In this document: piece after piece, positions 53,755 through 63,364 of the stretch
Layout: every line of letters starts with the position of its first letter
Numbering within the stretch: the first letter of the stretch is position 1
Assembly: GCF_018882445.1 (NCBI RefSeq)
Contig: NZ_JACVOM010000003.1
Coordinates: 62,001 to 126,000, forward strand
Direction: 5' to 3'
DNA from: Polynucleobacter sp. 15G-AUS-farblos
GTDB lineage: Bacteria > Pseudomonadota > Gammaproteobacteria > Burkholderiales > Burkholderiaceae
Length of the DNA: 64,000 nt
Notes under the pieces: model-generated
What the model saw: only the letters and a program-made list of their open reading frames with translations
Databases searched by the model: none
Told to the model about the DNA's origin: nothing
Translations under genes and position numbers: made by a program

Positions 53755-54741
53755 ATGATCAAATCCAATCTCACTTCGTCAGTCTTACGAATCAGTTTTT
53801 TGCTGGCAGCAAGCTTTAGTCTCACCATTGCTAATGCTCAAAATACCTATCCTAATCGCAGCATCCAAACAATCATGCCGCTACAAGCTGGAAGTGGGGT
53901 TGATCTACTTTTTCGACCCATTGCACAAAAAATGGGTGAGAACTTAGGGCAAGCCATCACGATTGAGAATATTCCTGGGGGCGCTGGCCTAATCGGCACT
54001 ACAAAAGTAGCGCAGAGCCCAGCCGAAGGTTACGTACTGGGCGCATTTAATGACAGCATTTTGACGATGCTGCCAAACCTTTATAAAAAGATCGATTACG
54101 ATCCGGTCCAAAGTTTTGTTCCTATTTCTGAACTGGCTGCAATCACTTTTGTCTTGGTCGCTAATCCATCATTCCCCGGAAATACAGCAGCTGACCTGGT
54201 ACGCATTGCCAAAGAAAATCCCGGAAAGATTGACTATGCTTCTGGTGGCAATGGCTCACCCCAACACATTGGTATGGAAATCTTTCGCCAATCCACTGGT
54301 GCACCAATAGTTCATATTCCTTATCGTGGAGCAGCGGCAGCAGCAACCGATGTCATGGCAGGACAAGTGCCCGTCATGCTGAGTGCTTTGTCAGTAGTGC
54401 TTCCCCATATTCGTGCTGGCAAACTGAAGGTACTAGGCATTGCTAGTAAGACACGCTCGCCGCTTCTGCCAAATGCCCCTACCATTAATGAAAGTGTTAA
54501 GGGTTATGAGTTCTCTACCTGGGGTGCACTGCTTGCGCCTAAGGGCACTCCACCTGCAGTGATCGACAAGCTTAATGAATCCTTAGCAACTGCATTAAAA
54601 GATCCCAAGCTTCGAGAGCAACTCATCTCGCAAGGTTTTGAGTTGGCCCCATTGGGACCAGATCACTTAAAGACTATGATTGCTCAGGGTTTAGTGCGAA
54701 TGAAAAAAGTGATCAAAGATGGTGGCATTCAGCCTGATTGA
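53755..54741 (+). CDS. Bug-family (TctC-like) periplasmic binding protein, second copy
   Basis: 328 residues: signal peptide ending near ANAQ (residues 22-25), then NTYPNRSIQTIMPLQAGSG, ENIPGGAGLIGTTKV, ASGGNGSPQHIGMEIF and VPYRGAAAAATDVMAGQVP-like motifs (IPYRGAAA). Starts 7 bases after the previous gene, so the two are probably co-transcribed, but they are quite diverged and likely bind different carboxylates or similar small ligands. Confidence 0.9.
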   Translation: MIKSNLTSSVLRISFLLAASFSLTIANAQNTYPNRSIQTIMPLQAGSGVDLLFRPIAQKMGENLGQAITIENIPGGAGLIGTTKVAQSPAEGYVLGAFNDSILTMLPNLYKKIDYDPVQSFVPISELAAITFVLVANPSFPGNTAADLVRIAKENPGKIDYASGGNGSPQHIGMEIFRQSTGAPIVHIPYRGAAAAATDVMAGQVPVMLSALSVVLPHIRAGKLKVLGIASKTRSPLLPNAPTINESVKGYEFSTWGALLAPKGTPPAVIDKLNESLATALKDPKLREQLISQGFELAPLGPDHLKTMIAQGLVRMKKVIKDGGIQPD

Positions 54742-54752
54742 GTTGCCTCGTA

Positions 54753-55475
54753 TTACCGTCTTTGATAGCTGTTCGATAAATTGTCTTGCAACACATAGGC
54801 AATACCATTGGCAACCAATGAAAGCTCTTGATCCAGCACTCTAGACTTATACGTCCAACCAGTAGGCAACTTTAATTGTTTGGCGAGATCTGGCAAATCA
54901 CTCATAAGCAGATTGGGATTAACGATTTGTGAATAGGACTGCATGACATAAACATCGCCAGCTGGTGATGTGAGTTCATATACAGGAGTGCCTGCTTTAT
55001 AGTTAAAGGCCGTGGTACGAACAATCTCGTTGGGCGAGAATTGCTTACTACCCATTAGTTGCTTCATTAAACCGAGCTCAATCGTTGCACGCAAGTTCAT
55101 CTCAATACCCGCAAAAGATTCTTTAGTCTGGTTCACGGTAGTGCCTGCTGCCTGAATTTCATCCATCGTCCAATAGCGTGGGCCATTGAGCACTACAAAA
55201 GATGCGCCGTAGGCTTTTTCTACAGCCTCTTTAGTAAGAGTCTTCCACTGATCCTCTGGACAAAGATTTAGCCCTTGAGTATTAAAGACCTTTACCTCTA
55301 ACTTCAAGAAATTTCGCTTGCCATAAAGCACTTCGCAATAACGTTGGTTACGCAAGTTGGAGACGCTTTTCTCATACTTGGACTTTGGCTCTGAAGTTTG
55401 ACTCATCACAGGCATGCTGCAGAGTAATAGAAAAGCCAAAGCAAAAGAGAAGAAGGTAGATTTCTGGAAAGTCAT
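54753..55475 (-). CDS. Exported protein of unknown function
   Basis: I do not recognise a function. 240 residues. The N terminus has a clear signal peptide (FFSFALAFLLLCSMPVMSQ, cleavage probably near residue 25); the C in it is not in a good lipobox. The mature part has two cysteines, C47 in RYCEVLYGKR and C72 in LNLCPEDQW, that could pair, and a conserved-looking VFNTQGLNLCPEDQW segment with WTMDEIQAAGTTVNQTKESF after it. Coding potential is supported by length, signal peptide and a fitting position between terminator and Bug gene. Probably periplasmic. Confidence 0.7.
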   Translation of the reverse strand: MTFQKSTFFSFALAFLLLCSMPVMSQTSEPKSKYEKSVSNLRNQRYCEVLYGKRNFLKLEVKVFNTQGLNLCPEDQWKTLTKEAVEKAYGASFVVLNGPRYWTMDEIQAAGTTVNQTKESFAGIEMNLRATIELGLMKQLMGSKQFSPNEIVRTTAFNYKAGTPVYELTSPAGDVYVMQSYSQIVNPNLLMSDLPDLAKQLKLPTGWTYKSRVLDQELSLVANGIAYVLQDNLSNSYQRR

Positions 55476-55523
55476 AAGTACGCCTATTTGAGGAGATGCA
55501 GTATTTAGCTTACTTTAACAAAT

Positions 55524-55558
55524 AAAAAAACGCCCGGTCTTGTGAACCAGGCGTTTTT
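55524..55558 (-). terminator. Intrinsic terminator of groES-groEL
   Basis: Interrupted stem ACGCC-GGT / ACC-GGCGT with flanking A7 and T5 runs; on the minus strand it follows groEL by about 40 bases and ends in a T-run of seven. Confidence 0.85.
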
Positions 55559-55595
55559 AGTTTCTACAGCAAGATCGCTGTGGAAGGTAGAGCTA

Positions 55596-57263
<1,668 letters not shown>

Positions 57264-57276
57264 TTAAATACTGAAA

Positions 57277-57567
57277 TTACTTCTGTACAACAGCCATGAT
57301 GTCTTCTTCGCGCATTACGAGAAGCTCGTCGCCGTCGACCTTAACTGTTTGACCTGCATATTTGCCAAATAACACGCGATCGCCTACTTTGACGTCAGGT
57401 GCATTCAACTTACCGCTGTCATCACGCTTGCCTGGACCTACTGCCAATACTTCACCTTGGTCAGGCTTTTCAGCGGCAGCGTCCGGAATGATGATTCCAG
57501 AGGCAGTTTTTGATTCTTGATCTAAACGTTTAATGATTACGCGATCATGTAAAGGACGCAGATTCAT
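57277..57567 (-). CDS. groES: Co-chaperonin GroES (Hsp10)
   Basis: Heptameric lid of GroEL. 96 residues: [18 protein letters not shown], the mobile loop [15 protein letters not shown], and [24 protein letters not shown] precedes the ATG. Transcribed from the CIRCE-controlled promoter at 57703-57733. Confidence 0.97.
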   Translation of the reverse strand: MNLRPLHDRVIIKRLDQESKTASGIIIPDAAAEKPDQGEVLAVGPGKRDDSGKLNAPDVKVGDRVLFGKYAGQTVKVDGDELLVMREEDIMAVVQK

Positions 57568-57676
57568 TCCTTCTCCTATGTTAGTAAGTGTTAACTAATT
57601 AAAAAAACCAATATAAATCAATGCTTTATAATCTCTTCACACGGAAGCTAAGGGAAAATAGTCATAAAACCATCTT

Positions 57677-57703
57677 TTAGCACTCGCGTGTAGGGAGTGC
57701 TGA
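57677..57703 (-). promoter_or_regulatory. CIRCE operator (HrcA-binding site) of groES-groEL
   Basis: TTAGCACTC, nine bases, GAGTGCTGA: one mismatch to the established CIRCE consensus TTAGCACTC-N9-GAGTGCTAA. It abuts and overlaps the -10 element of the groES promoter, so bound HrcA would block initiation. hrcA itself is at 12207-13217. Confidence 0.95.
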
Positions 57704-57733
57704 TTATATAGGTCTATTTCTGGCGATTTCAAG
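57703..57733 (-). promoter_or_regulatory. groES-groEL promoter (sigma-70 overlapping sigma-32-like)
   Basis: On the minus strand: TTGAAA (57732-57727), 18-base spacer, TATAAT (57708-57703). The -35 lies inside CTTGAAA, a perfect sigma-32 -35; with a 13-base spacer the matching -10 would be ACCTATAT, 5 of 7 defined positions. Vegetative and heat-shock polymerase could therefore use overlapping sites. Confidence 0.75.
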
Positions 57734-57742
57734 AGCAGATCA

Positions 57743-57759
57743 CCATAAATAATTTATGG
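57743..57759. promoter_or_regulatory. Inverted repeat CCATAAA-TAA-TTTATGG, candidate operator
   Basis: Perfect 7-base arms around three bases, just upstream of the TATACT -10-like element of the signalling operon. A binding site for its own response regulator is an inference. Confidence 0.4.
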
Positions 57760-57791
57760 ATTTAGGCCCTCTTTATACTGAACACAGGCTG

Positions 57792-57807
57792 GTAGGACGA
57801 TTCCTAC
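57792..57807 (+). promoter_or_regulatory. Inverted repeat GTAGGA-CGAT-TCCTAC in the signalling operon leader
   Basis: Perfect 6-base arms with a 4-base loop, about 76 bases before the first start codon. Could be an operator or an RNA hairpin in the leader; no T-run follows. Confidence 0.4.
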
Positions 57808-57883
57808 AGATAAATCAGCCTTAAGCCCTTACCGCTCCAATCCGTCCTGCCTAGACTGGACAGTCACAGATTGGAGAATGCTG

Positions 57884-58720
57884 ATGAGCCCGAAATCCCG
57901 GCTGTACACGCTTGTAAAGGCATGGAAGAACAAACCCTTCCAAGAAGTACGAGACGCCTGTGGCGAAACCTGGCTTGGCTTAGACAGCCAAGCCCTCGAA
58001 GAACATCAATCCTGGTCCAAACGACAAGCGATTGGCCATGAACCCATTTTTAACTGCAAGGGCACAAAACTGACCGGATCTTTATTTAGACCATTAATGA
58101 GCGCAACCGATACGCAATTACTCCGCCTTTTTATGGAAGGCTTGGATAGCGTGACTTATTGGTATCGCGGTGGCCGCATGATTCCAGGGATACTGCCATT
58201 CCCAGCCCATGCCTTAGCTTCGAGTGAATACATCGATGCGCTCTCAGATCTCATTCTCAATTCTCGCTTACCGGTTGGCCTGGTAACACTGGGCATTCAA
58301 TCCCTACCCGAACCCCATTTAGAGAGCGCATGCAAAGAAGGTCTGTTGCGACTTCGCCGTTTAGGAGTGTTAATACACTTGCTGCAGTTTTCAGGGAGCG
58401 CAAGTCAGTTGCAATGGTTAGAAGAATTACAACTAGAGGGCGTACATATTGATATGGCGCACTTTCGACAATCTCCATTACCGCAAACACTCTTATCTCA
58501 ATTGCGCCAATCCAAATCTGCTAGAACGCAAATCTATGCCAGCAACTTAACTTTAGTAAAAGATTTAAGTAGCGCCTCTGTCATGCAAGTAGATCACTGT
58601 TACGGCGGCTTAATGATGCCAGCGCTTAGCCGCCATCAAATGCTCCAGATCAACAATAGCCAAATTGCTAAAGCCATTTTTTCGCTTCATCCTCATCCAC
58701 AACCAAACGGAGACAAGTAA
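57884..58720 (+). CDS. Degenerate EAL-domain protein (probably not a phosphodiesterase)
   Basis: 278 residues resembling an EAL fold throughout: HEPIFNCKGTKLTG (52-65) matches the usual QPI-x-G start, LRRLGVLIHLLQFSGSASQL (157-176) matches the strand before the DDFGTG loop, GVHIDMAHF (186-194) the KID strand, and DHCYGGLMMP (237-246) the QGY-x-RP end. The catalytic residues are lost: LFRPL replaces EALxR and LQFSGS replaces DDFGTG. Binding or scaffolding is more likely than c-di-GMP hydrolysis. I start at ATG 57884 because GGAG lies 7 bases upstream; ATG 57878 would leave no spacing. Overlaps the regulator gene by one base (TAATG). Confidence 0.72.
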   Translation: MSPKSRLYTLVKAWKNKPFQEVRDACGETWLGLDSQALEEHQSWSKRQAIGHEPIFNCKGTKLTGSLFRPLMSATDTQLLRLFMEGLDSVTYWYRGGRMIPGILPFPAHALASSEYIDALSDLILNSRLPVGLVTLGIQSLPEPHLESACKEGLLRLRRLGVLIHLLQFSGSASQLQWLEELQLEGVHIDMAHFRQSPLPQTLLSQLRQSKSARTQIYASNLTLVKDLSSASVMQVDHCYGGLMMPALSRHQMLQINNSQIAKAIFSLHPHPQPNGDK

Positions 58721-59343
58721 TGAGAAAACGCGTGATGTTGGTAGACGACCATCCGGCAATGCTGATGGCGCTTAAAAGTATGTTGCAAGATCAGCTGCTC
58801 TTTGAGATTGCGGGGCAATCTCAGAATGGCGAAGAGTGTCTCAGGTCCATCAAAGAAGTTAATCCCAATATGATGATTCTGGATCTTGATATGCCCAAGA
58901 CCGATGGATTTGATGTTATCCGTCGTATTGGATTGATGTATCCCGACATTCGGATTCTGGTGCTCTCTAGTCTTGATGAAGCGGTCTACGGTGGCCGCGT
59001 GAGATCCCTGGGCGCCCATGGCTTTGTCAATAAAACAGCGGGTGCCGATGTCATCCTGGCAGCATGCGTCGCCATCTCTCAGGGATATAACTTTTTTACC
59101 CATGGAAAAAATGGCAATAGTTCATTGAGTGATAACGATAAGCTGGGACTCATCTCTGATCGTGAGCTGCAGGTCATGAAATATCTTGGCAAAGGCAATA
59201 CTAATCAACAGATATCAGACATGCTCCATATCAGCAATAAAACTGTAGCTACTTATAAAACGCGTGTCTTTGATAAGTTAGGCATTAACAATATTGCTGA
59301 CCTGATTTTATTTTGCCGCATGAATAACATCATCGAAAGCTAA
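58720..59343 (+). CDS. NarL/LuxR-family response regulator (BvgA/EvgA-like)
   Basis: Receiver domain (1-120) with acidic D9-D10, phosphoacceptor D55 in MILDLDMPKTDG and K105 in GFVNKTAG, then a LuxR-type helix-turn-helix (about 145-203: SDRELQVMKYLGKGNTNQQI, NKTVATYKTRVFDKLG). 207 residues, the size of BvgA and EvgA. It starts inside the stop of the EAL gene and is followed after 5 bases by the hybrid kinase, its expected partner. Target genes unknown; autoregulation via the inverted repeats upstream is possible. Confidence 0.92.
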   Translation: MRKRVMLVDDHPAMLMALKSMLQDQLLFEIAGQSQNGEECLRSIKEVNPNMMILDLDMPKTDGFDVIRRIGLMYPDIRILVLSSLDEAVYGGRVRSLGAHGFVNKTAGADVILAACVAISQGYNFFTHGKNGNSSLSDNDKLGLISDRELQVMKYLGKGNTNQQISDMLHISNKTVATYKTRVFDKLGINNIADLILFCRMNNIIES

Positions 59344-59348
59344 AGTCT

Positions 59349-61778
59349 GTGATGCATCGGTACACCATTCAATTCAGCTTGTTCATATGCTTACTTATAG
59401 CGGGGAGTGTTCAAGCAGAGTCTATGAGCCTATCTGAACAAAGGTGGATCGATGCCCATCCGATTGTGCGTTTTAGCATTCATGAAAAATATGCGCCTTA
59501 CCTTCATCAAGGTAAAGATCAAAATGACATGGGTATTTTTAGGGCGCTACTATCGCTCCTTGAAAAGAGAACGCAGCAGGTATTTGTTCCAGCCTGGAGA
59601 AAGACAGATCAAGAGGGACTACAGCAATTAGCTAATGGCGAAGTAGATTTCATCATTGACCCGCCAGCAGATGAAGCATTTTTACGATTTGGCTCGCTTT
59701 CAGAGGCAATCTTCTGGGGGCATGACGCCGTACTGACAAAAACCTCAGAGTCTGAGCAATTACTACATCCATCCAAAGTCGCTTATTTTGAACGTGGCTT
59801 TGAAAATCCCCCAAGTCAAAATCAACAGAGTGCTCTGACATCCAGTCATACAGACAAATTATTAGCTGACCTATTAAATAACAACATACAGGGGCTTGTT
59901 ATGCCCATCAGGCTTGCACATCATCTGATTGCTCAGATGGGTGATGGCAAGATTCAAGTAGATGGCCTCTATAACAGAGACCCCTTTCCTTATCGCTGGT
60001 TGATTGGACATCAAGATGCACCACTTCATGATGTACTAGGTGGTTTTTTAAACTCTTTAGACCCGATCGAATCACGGCAGTTGTTCTCACTAGACTCGAG
60101 CTCACTGGAGCCTCAAGTCTCTCCCATGAGGACTTCACTTCCATGGAGCATCAGCTTGGCACTACTAATTGCTGGGGCTATATTGATGTGGCACTTTCAT
60201 CGCAAGCAGTCGATTCAAGAACAAGAAACTGCCATGCTGATCTCATCCAAAGAAAATGCGGAGAAAGCCAATGCAGCCAAGTCTGCTTTTCTGGCTACGA
60301 TGAGCCATGAAATTCGGACACCCATGAATGCCATTCTCGGGGTTCAAGAGTTACTCCTGACCAGTCAACAATTTCCTTCAAGTGAAAAGCCCTTATTACG
60401 CAGCGCGCATGCCTCTGCAGAATCGCTCCTGGGCATTCTGAATCAAGTCTTAGATCTTTCAAAAATTGAGGCAGGCAAACTCACACTGCATCTAGAACCA
60501 TATAACCTCAATACCTTGATTGATGAGATTGATTCAGCATTCTCTACAGTAGCAATCAAACATCATCTACAACTACACACCATCAAAGACCCAAAGATTG
60601 CAGAGGTCTTGATGATGGATGCATTGAGGCTACGTCAAATATTGCAAAACCTCATTAGTAATGCGATTAAATTTACCGAAAAAGGGGAGATTTACTTTTC
60701 TATCACCATCCTGGCCGACGATCACGCTGGTCAGTTGATTGAATTTAGAGTGATTGATACCGGGATTGGCATGGGCGCAGAAGAAATTGAGCTCGCCCTG
60801 CAAGCCTTTGAGCAAGTACCCAATAAGGGTGACAGTAATCTCCATGAGCAGCAGCGGGGAACGGGCCTTGGGCTAACGATCACCAATCATCTGGTCAACT
60901 CCATGAACAGCCAGCTTTTCTTTGAGAGTGCGCCTGGCTTTGGAAGTAATGTGCATTTCTCAGTTGCCTTTCCACGCACGACTATTGCAGCTAACCGCAG
61001 CAACTTTAGCTCAGAGCAATTGCCAGTCTCCAGAAAAATGCTTACTAAAAATTCTGCAGAACAAACTATTCATGCTCTCGTTGTAGAAGATCACCCTGCT
61101 AGCCGACAGATCATCTCCTTACAATTACAAGCCCTGGGCATTGAAGTCTCTGTTTGTGAGTGCGCGCATGCTGCGCTTGAGCTGATTGCTCAAAAACATT
61201 TTGACTTAGTGCTAACTGATCAATCTATTCCAGGGATGCAGGGCTCTGAGCTTGCTAAATATCTGCGCTCTTGCGGTCATCGAGATCTCATCATTATTGG
61301 AGTGACCGCCGATATTTATGCGCTGGATTCACGCCATCAATTTTTAGCAGCTGGGATGAATGGCGTTCTGATCAAACCGCTTAGTCTAATGACCTTAGAA
61401 AATGAACTGTCGCGCTATTTCAAATCAGTTACCGCACCGCTTTCCGAATCTTTGGAAGAGTATTCCTTTGAGGCTTTTGCCAATCTCTTACGAAATGATC
61501 CCAAGCAGATCTTGATCCTCTTAGAGGAAATTGAGCGCGTCCATGATGAAGTACTGAGTAAGCTAGTTACCGGCACTCCTAGTGAAGTTGAATTTAAAAG
61601 TATGGTGCATCTCATTAAAGGGGGCGCCCAATTACTTCAGGCCAAGACCTTTATTGAAAAATGCCAAGCATTAGAAAAAGATGGCCCTCTCACCCCCAGA
61701 ATCCAGGCCTTCAGGCAATTGCTTGAAGAGCAAAACGGCATACTACACACCTATCAATCTCGCTATCGCCACTTTTGA
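59349..61778 (+). CDS. Hybrid sensor histidine kinase with phosphorelay (BvgS/EvgS-like)
   Basis: 809 residues, domains in order: signal peptide (1 to about 23); one periplasmic Venus-flytrap domain of SBP_bac_3 type (about 28-255); membrane helix (about 265-283); short linker; HisKA with H320 in MSHEIRTPMNAILG; HATPase with N437 (LISNAIKF), DTGIGM (470-475) and GTGLGL (504-509); receiver with D624 in LTDQSIPGM and K676; HPt with H754 in HLIKGG. This gives a full His-Asp-His-Asp relay to the adjacent regulator. BvgS and EvgS have two flytrap domains and a PAS domain; this one has a single flytrap and no room for PAS. A small periplasmic ligand is the likely signal, identity unknown. Confidence 0.93.
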   Translation: MMHRYTIQFSLFICLLIAGSVQAESMSLSEQRWIDAHPIVRFSIHEKYAPYLHQGKDQNDMGIFRALLSLLEKRTQQVFVPAWRKTDQEGLQQLANGEVDFIIDPPADEAFLRFGSLSEAIFWGHDAVLTKTSESEQLLHPSKVAYFERGFENPPSQNQQSALTSSHTDKLLADLLNNNIQGLVMPIRLAHHLIAQMGDGKIQVDGLYNRDPFPYRWLIGHQDAPLHDVLGGFLNSLDPIESRQLFSLDSSSLEPQVSPMRTSLPWSISLALLIAGAILMWHFHRKQSIQEQETAMLISSKENAEKANAAKSAFLATMSHEIRTPMNAILGVQELLLTSQQFPSSEKPLLRSAHASAESLLGILNQVLDLSKIEAGKLTLHLEPYNLNTLIDEIDSAFSTVAIKHHLQLHTIKDPKIAEVLMMDALRLRQILQNLISNAIKFTEKGEIYFSITILADDHAGQLIEFRVIDTGIGMGAEEIELALQAFEQVPNKGDSNLHEQQRGTGLGLTITNHLVNSMNSQLFFESAPGFGSNVHFSVAFPRTTIAANRSNFSSEQLPVSRKMLTKNSAEQTIHALVVEDHPASRQIISLQLQALGIEVSVCECAHAALELIAQKHFDLVLTDQSIPGMQGSELAKYLRSCGHRDLIIIGVTADIYALDSRHQFLAAGMNGVLIKPLSLMTLENELSRYFKSVTAPLSESLEEYSFEAFANLLRNDPKQILILLEEIERVHDEVLSKLVTGTPSEVEFKSMVHLIKGGAQLLQAKTFIEKCQALEKDGPLTPRIQAFRQLLEEQNGILHTYQSRYRHF

Positions 61779-61819
61779 TAAGTAGCCACTGATATTCCCT
61801 AAGGTTTATCCTATTGGGA

Positions 61820-63364
61820 ATGCGAACTGACTATCGTCGATCTCTCAAATGGCTGATGGCTCTATCTTGGATAGGTGCATGCTTGACCGTCAATGCGGCG
61901 AGCATGAATACCATTCCCCAAGCAGTAGCTAGCAGTCTCGAACGCAATCAAATTCCAAAAGATGCGCTGAGTATTTCAGTGTTGGAGATTGAGCCACAGA
62001 AAACAGGCAAGCAGACCTCTAAAACACTGCTGAACTGGCGCGCCCAAGAGCTCATGAATCCAGCTTCTGCAATGAAGCTACTCACCACGCTCAGCGGCTT
62101 AGATATTTTGGGACCCCAATACCGTTGGCGCACCAATATCTACACCGACGGTATGGTTCGACAAGGCACCCTGAAAGGTAATCTCTATCTGCAAGGCACA
62201 GGGGATCCCAAATTGATTCCTGAAGAGCTCGCCAAGCTTATGAAAGCTTTACAGGCTTTAGGTATTCAAAAGATCGACGGCAATCTATTTTTTGATCGAA
62301 GCGCTTATGCGCCCAACGTGATGGAACACAACACCATTGATGGTGAATCCCTACGAGCCTATAACGTACCGCCAGACCCTTTGCTTTACGCCTTTAGAAC
62401 GCTCTCTTTTCAGATTGGAAAGTCACGTACTGCGGATTTCATTGATATTCGTTATACCCCGGCGATGTCACAACTACAAATTGATAATCAAATGCAATTG
62501 GTTGATGGCTCATGCGACAACTGGAAAAGCAATATCCGTTTTAATTTAGATCCTGAGGGTGTTGGCATCAATAGCAGAGGTAGCAAAACTGACCCACTCC
62601 TCACCGCACAATTTTCAGGAGCGTTTCCAAGTGGATGTAAAGGGGTTAACTACAACGTGGTTGCCTTAGATGCGAACACTTTTTTAACCCAAGGATTTGC
62701 TGCCGCCTGGGAACTGGCTGGGGGTAGTTGGGTTCAGCCACCTACCGGAAAGAGTGCAACAGTTCCATTGGCAGCCAGACTCCTACTTCAATTTGAAGGT
62801 ATTAATTTGGCTGATGATGTGCAAGACATCAATAAGTACTCCAACAATGTCATGGCGCGCCAACTCCTACTCACCCTGGCTTTAGAGAAGATGGGAAAGC
62901 CAGCTACTACTGCTAATGGCGACATGGTGATTCAAAGTTGGTTAAAGCAGCAAGGCTTAGATTTTCCAGGTTTAGTGATTGAAAATGGATCAGGACTCTC
63001 ACGCAATGAAGCAATCTCTGCAGAGCAAATGAATCAACTGTTAGTGGCAGCTCGTAATTTGCCAGCATCAGAAGTTTTTTATAACAGCTTGCCACTTGCT
63101 GGAACAGATGGCACCATGAAAAATCGCTTGATGATTCAATTACGTAAATTTTTACATCTGAAGAAAAAACCAGAAGTCAGAATTAAGACTGGGTCACTGG
63201 CTGATGTTCGTGCGATTTCGGGTTATGTTCTAAGTAAATCCGGAAAGCTCTATGCAGTGTCTTCCTTTATCAACCATCCTAATGCCTGGAGAGGCTTAGA
63301 AGCCCATGATCAACTGCTGGCGTGGCTACTGGAAGATGGTCCCGAACCAAAGCAGGCGCGCTGA
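61820..63364 (+). CDS. dacB: D-alanyl-D-alanine carboxypeptidase/endopeptidase (PBP4, DacB)
   Basis: Class C low-molecular-weight penicillin-binding protein that trims and cleaves peptidoglycan crosslinks in the periplasm. Signal peptide (about 8-27, ending VNAA), active-site SxxK S83-A-M-K86 in NPASAMKLLTT, SNN in KYSNNVMARQLL, and KTG in RIKTGSLADVRAISGYV. 514 residues from ATG 61820; a TTG two codons upstream is less likely. Its last 55 bases overlap the convergent tsaC/sua5 gene. Confidence 0.93.
   Translation: MRTDYRRSLKWLMALSWIGACLTVNAASMNTIPQAVASSLERNQIPKDALSISVLEIEPQKTGKQTSKTLLNWRAQELMNPASAMKLLTTLSGLDILGPQYRWRTNIYTDGMVRQGTLKGNLYLQGTGDPKLIPEELAKLMKALQALGIQKIDGNLFFDRSAYAPNVMEHNTIDGESLRAYNVPPDPLLYAFRTLSFQIGKSRTADFIDIRYTPAMSQLQIDNQMQLVDGSCDNWKSNIRFNLDPEGVGINSRGSKTDPLLTAQFSGAFPSGCKGVNYNVVALDANTFLTQGFAAAWELAGGSWVQPPTGKSATVPLAARLLLQFEGINLADDVQDINKYSNNVMARQLLLTLALEKMGKPATTANGDMVIQSWLKQQGLDFPGLVIENGSGLSRNEAISAEQMNQLLVAARNLPASEVFYNSLPLAGTDGTMKNRLMIQLRKFLHLKKKPEVRIKTGSLADVRAISGYVLSKSGKLYAVSSFINHPNAWRGLEAHDQLLAWLLEDGPEPKQAR

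Larger units (their letters stand above)
57568..57883. other. Divergent control region between groES and the EAL/NarL/kinase operon
   Basis: A 316-base stretch without a gene. The left part serves groES (long leader, CIRCE, promoter). The right part (from about 57740) serves the signalling operon and holds three inverted repeats, a TATACT-like -10 at 57774-57779 with no good -35, and a GGAG at 57873-57876. Confidence 0.8.
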
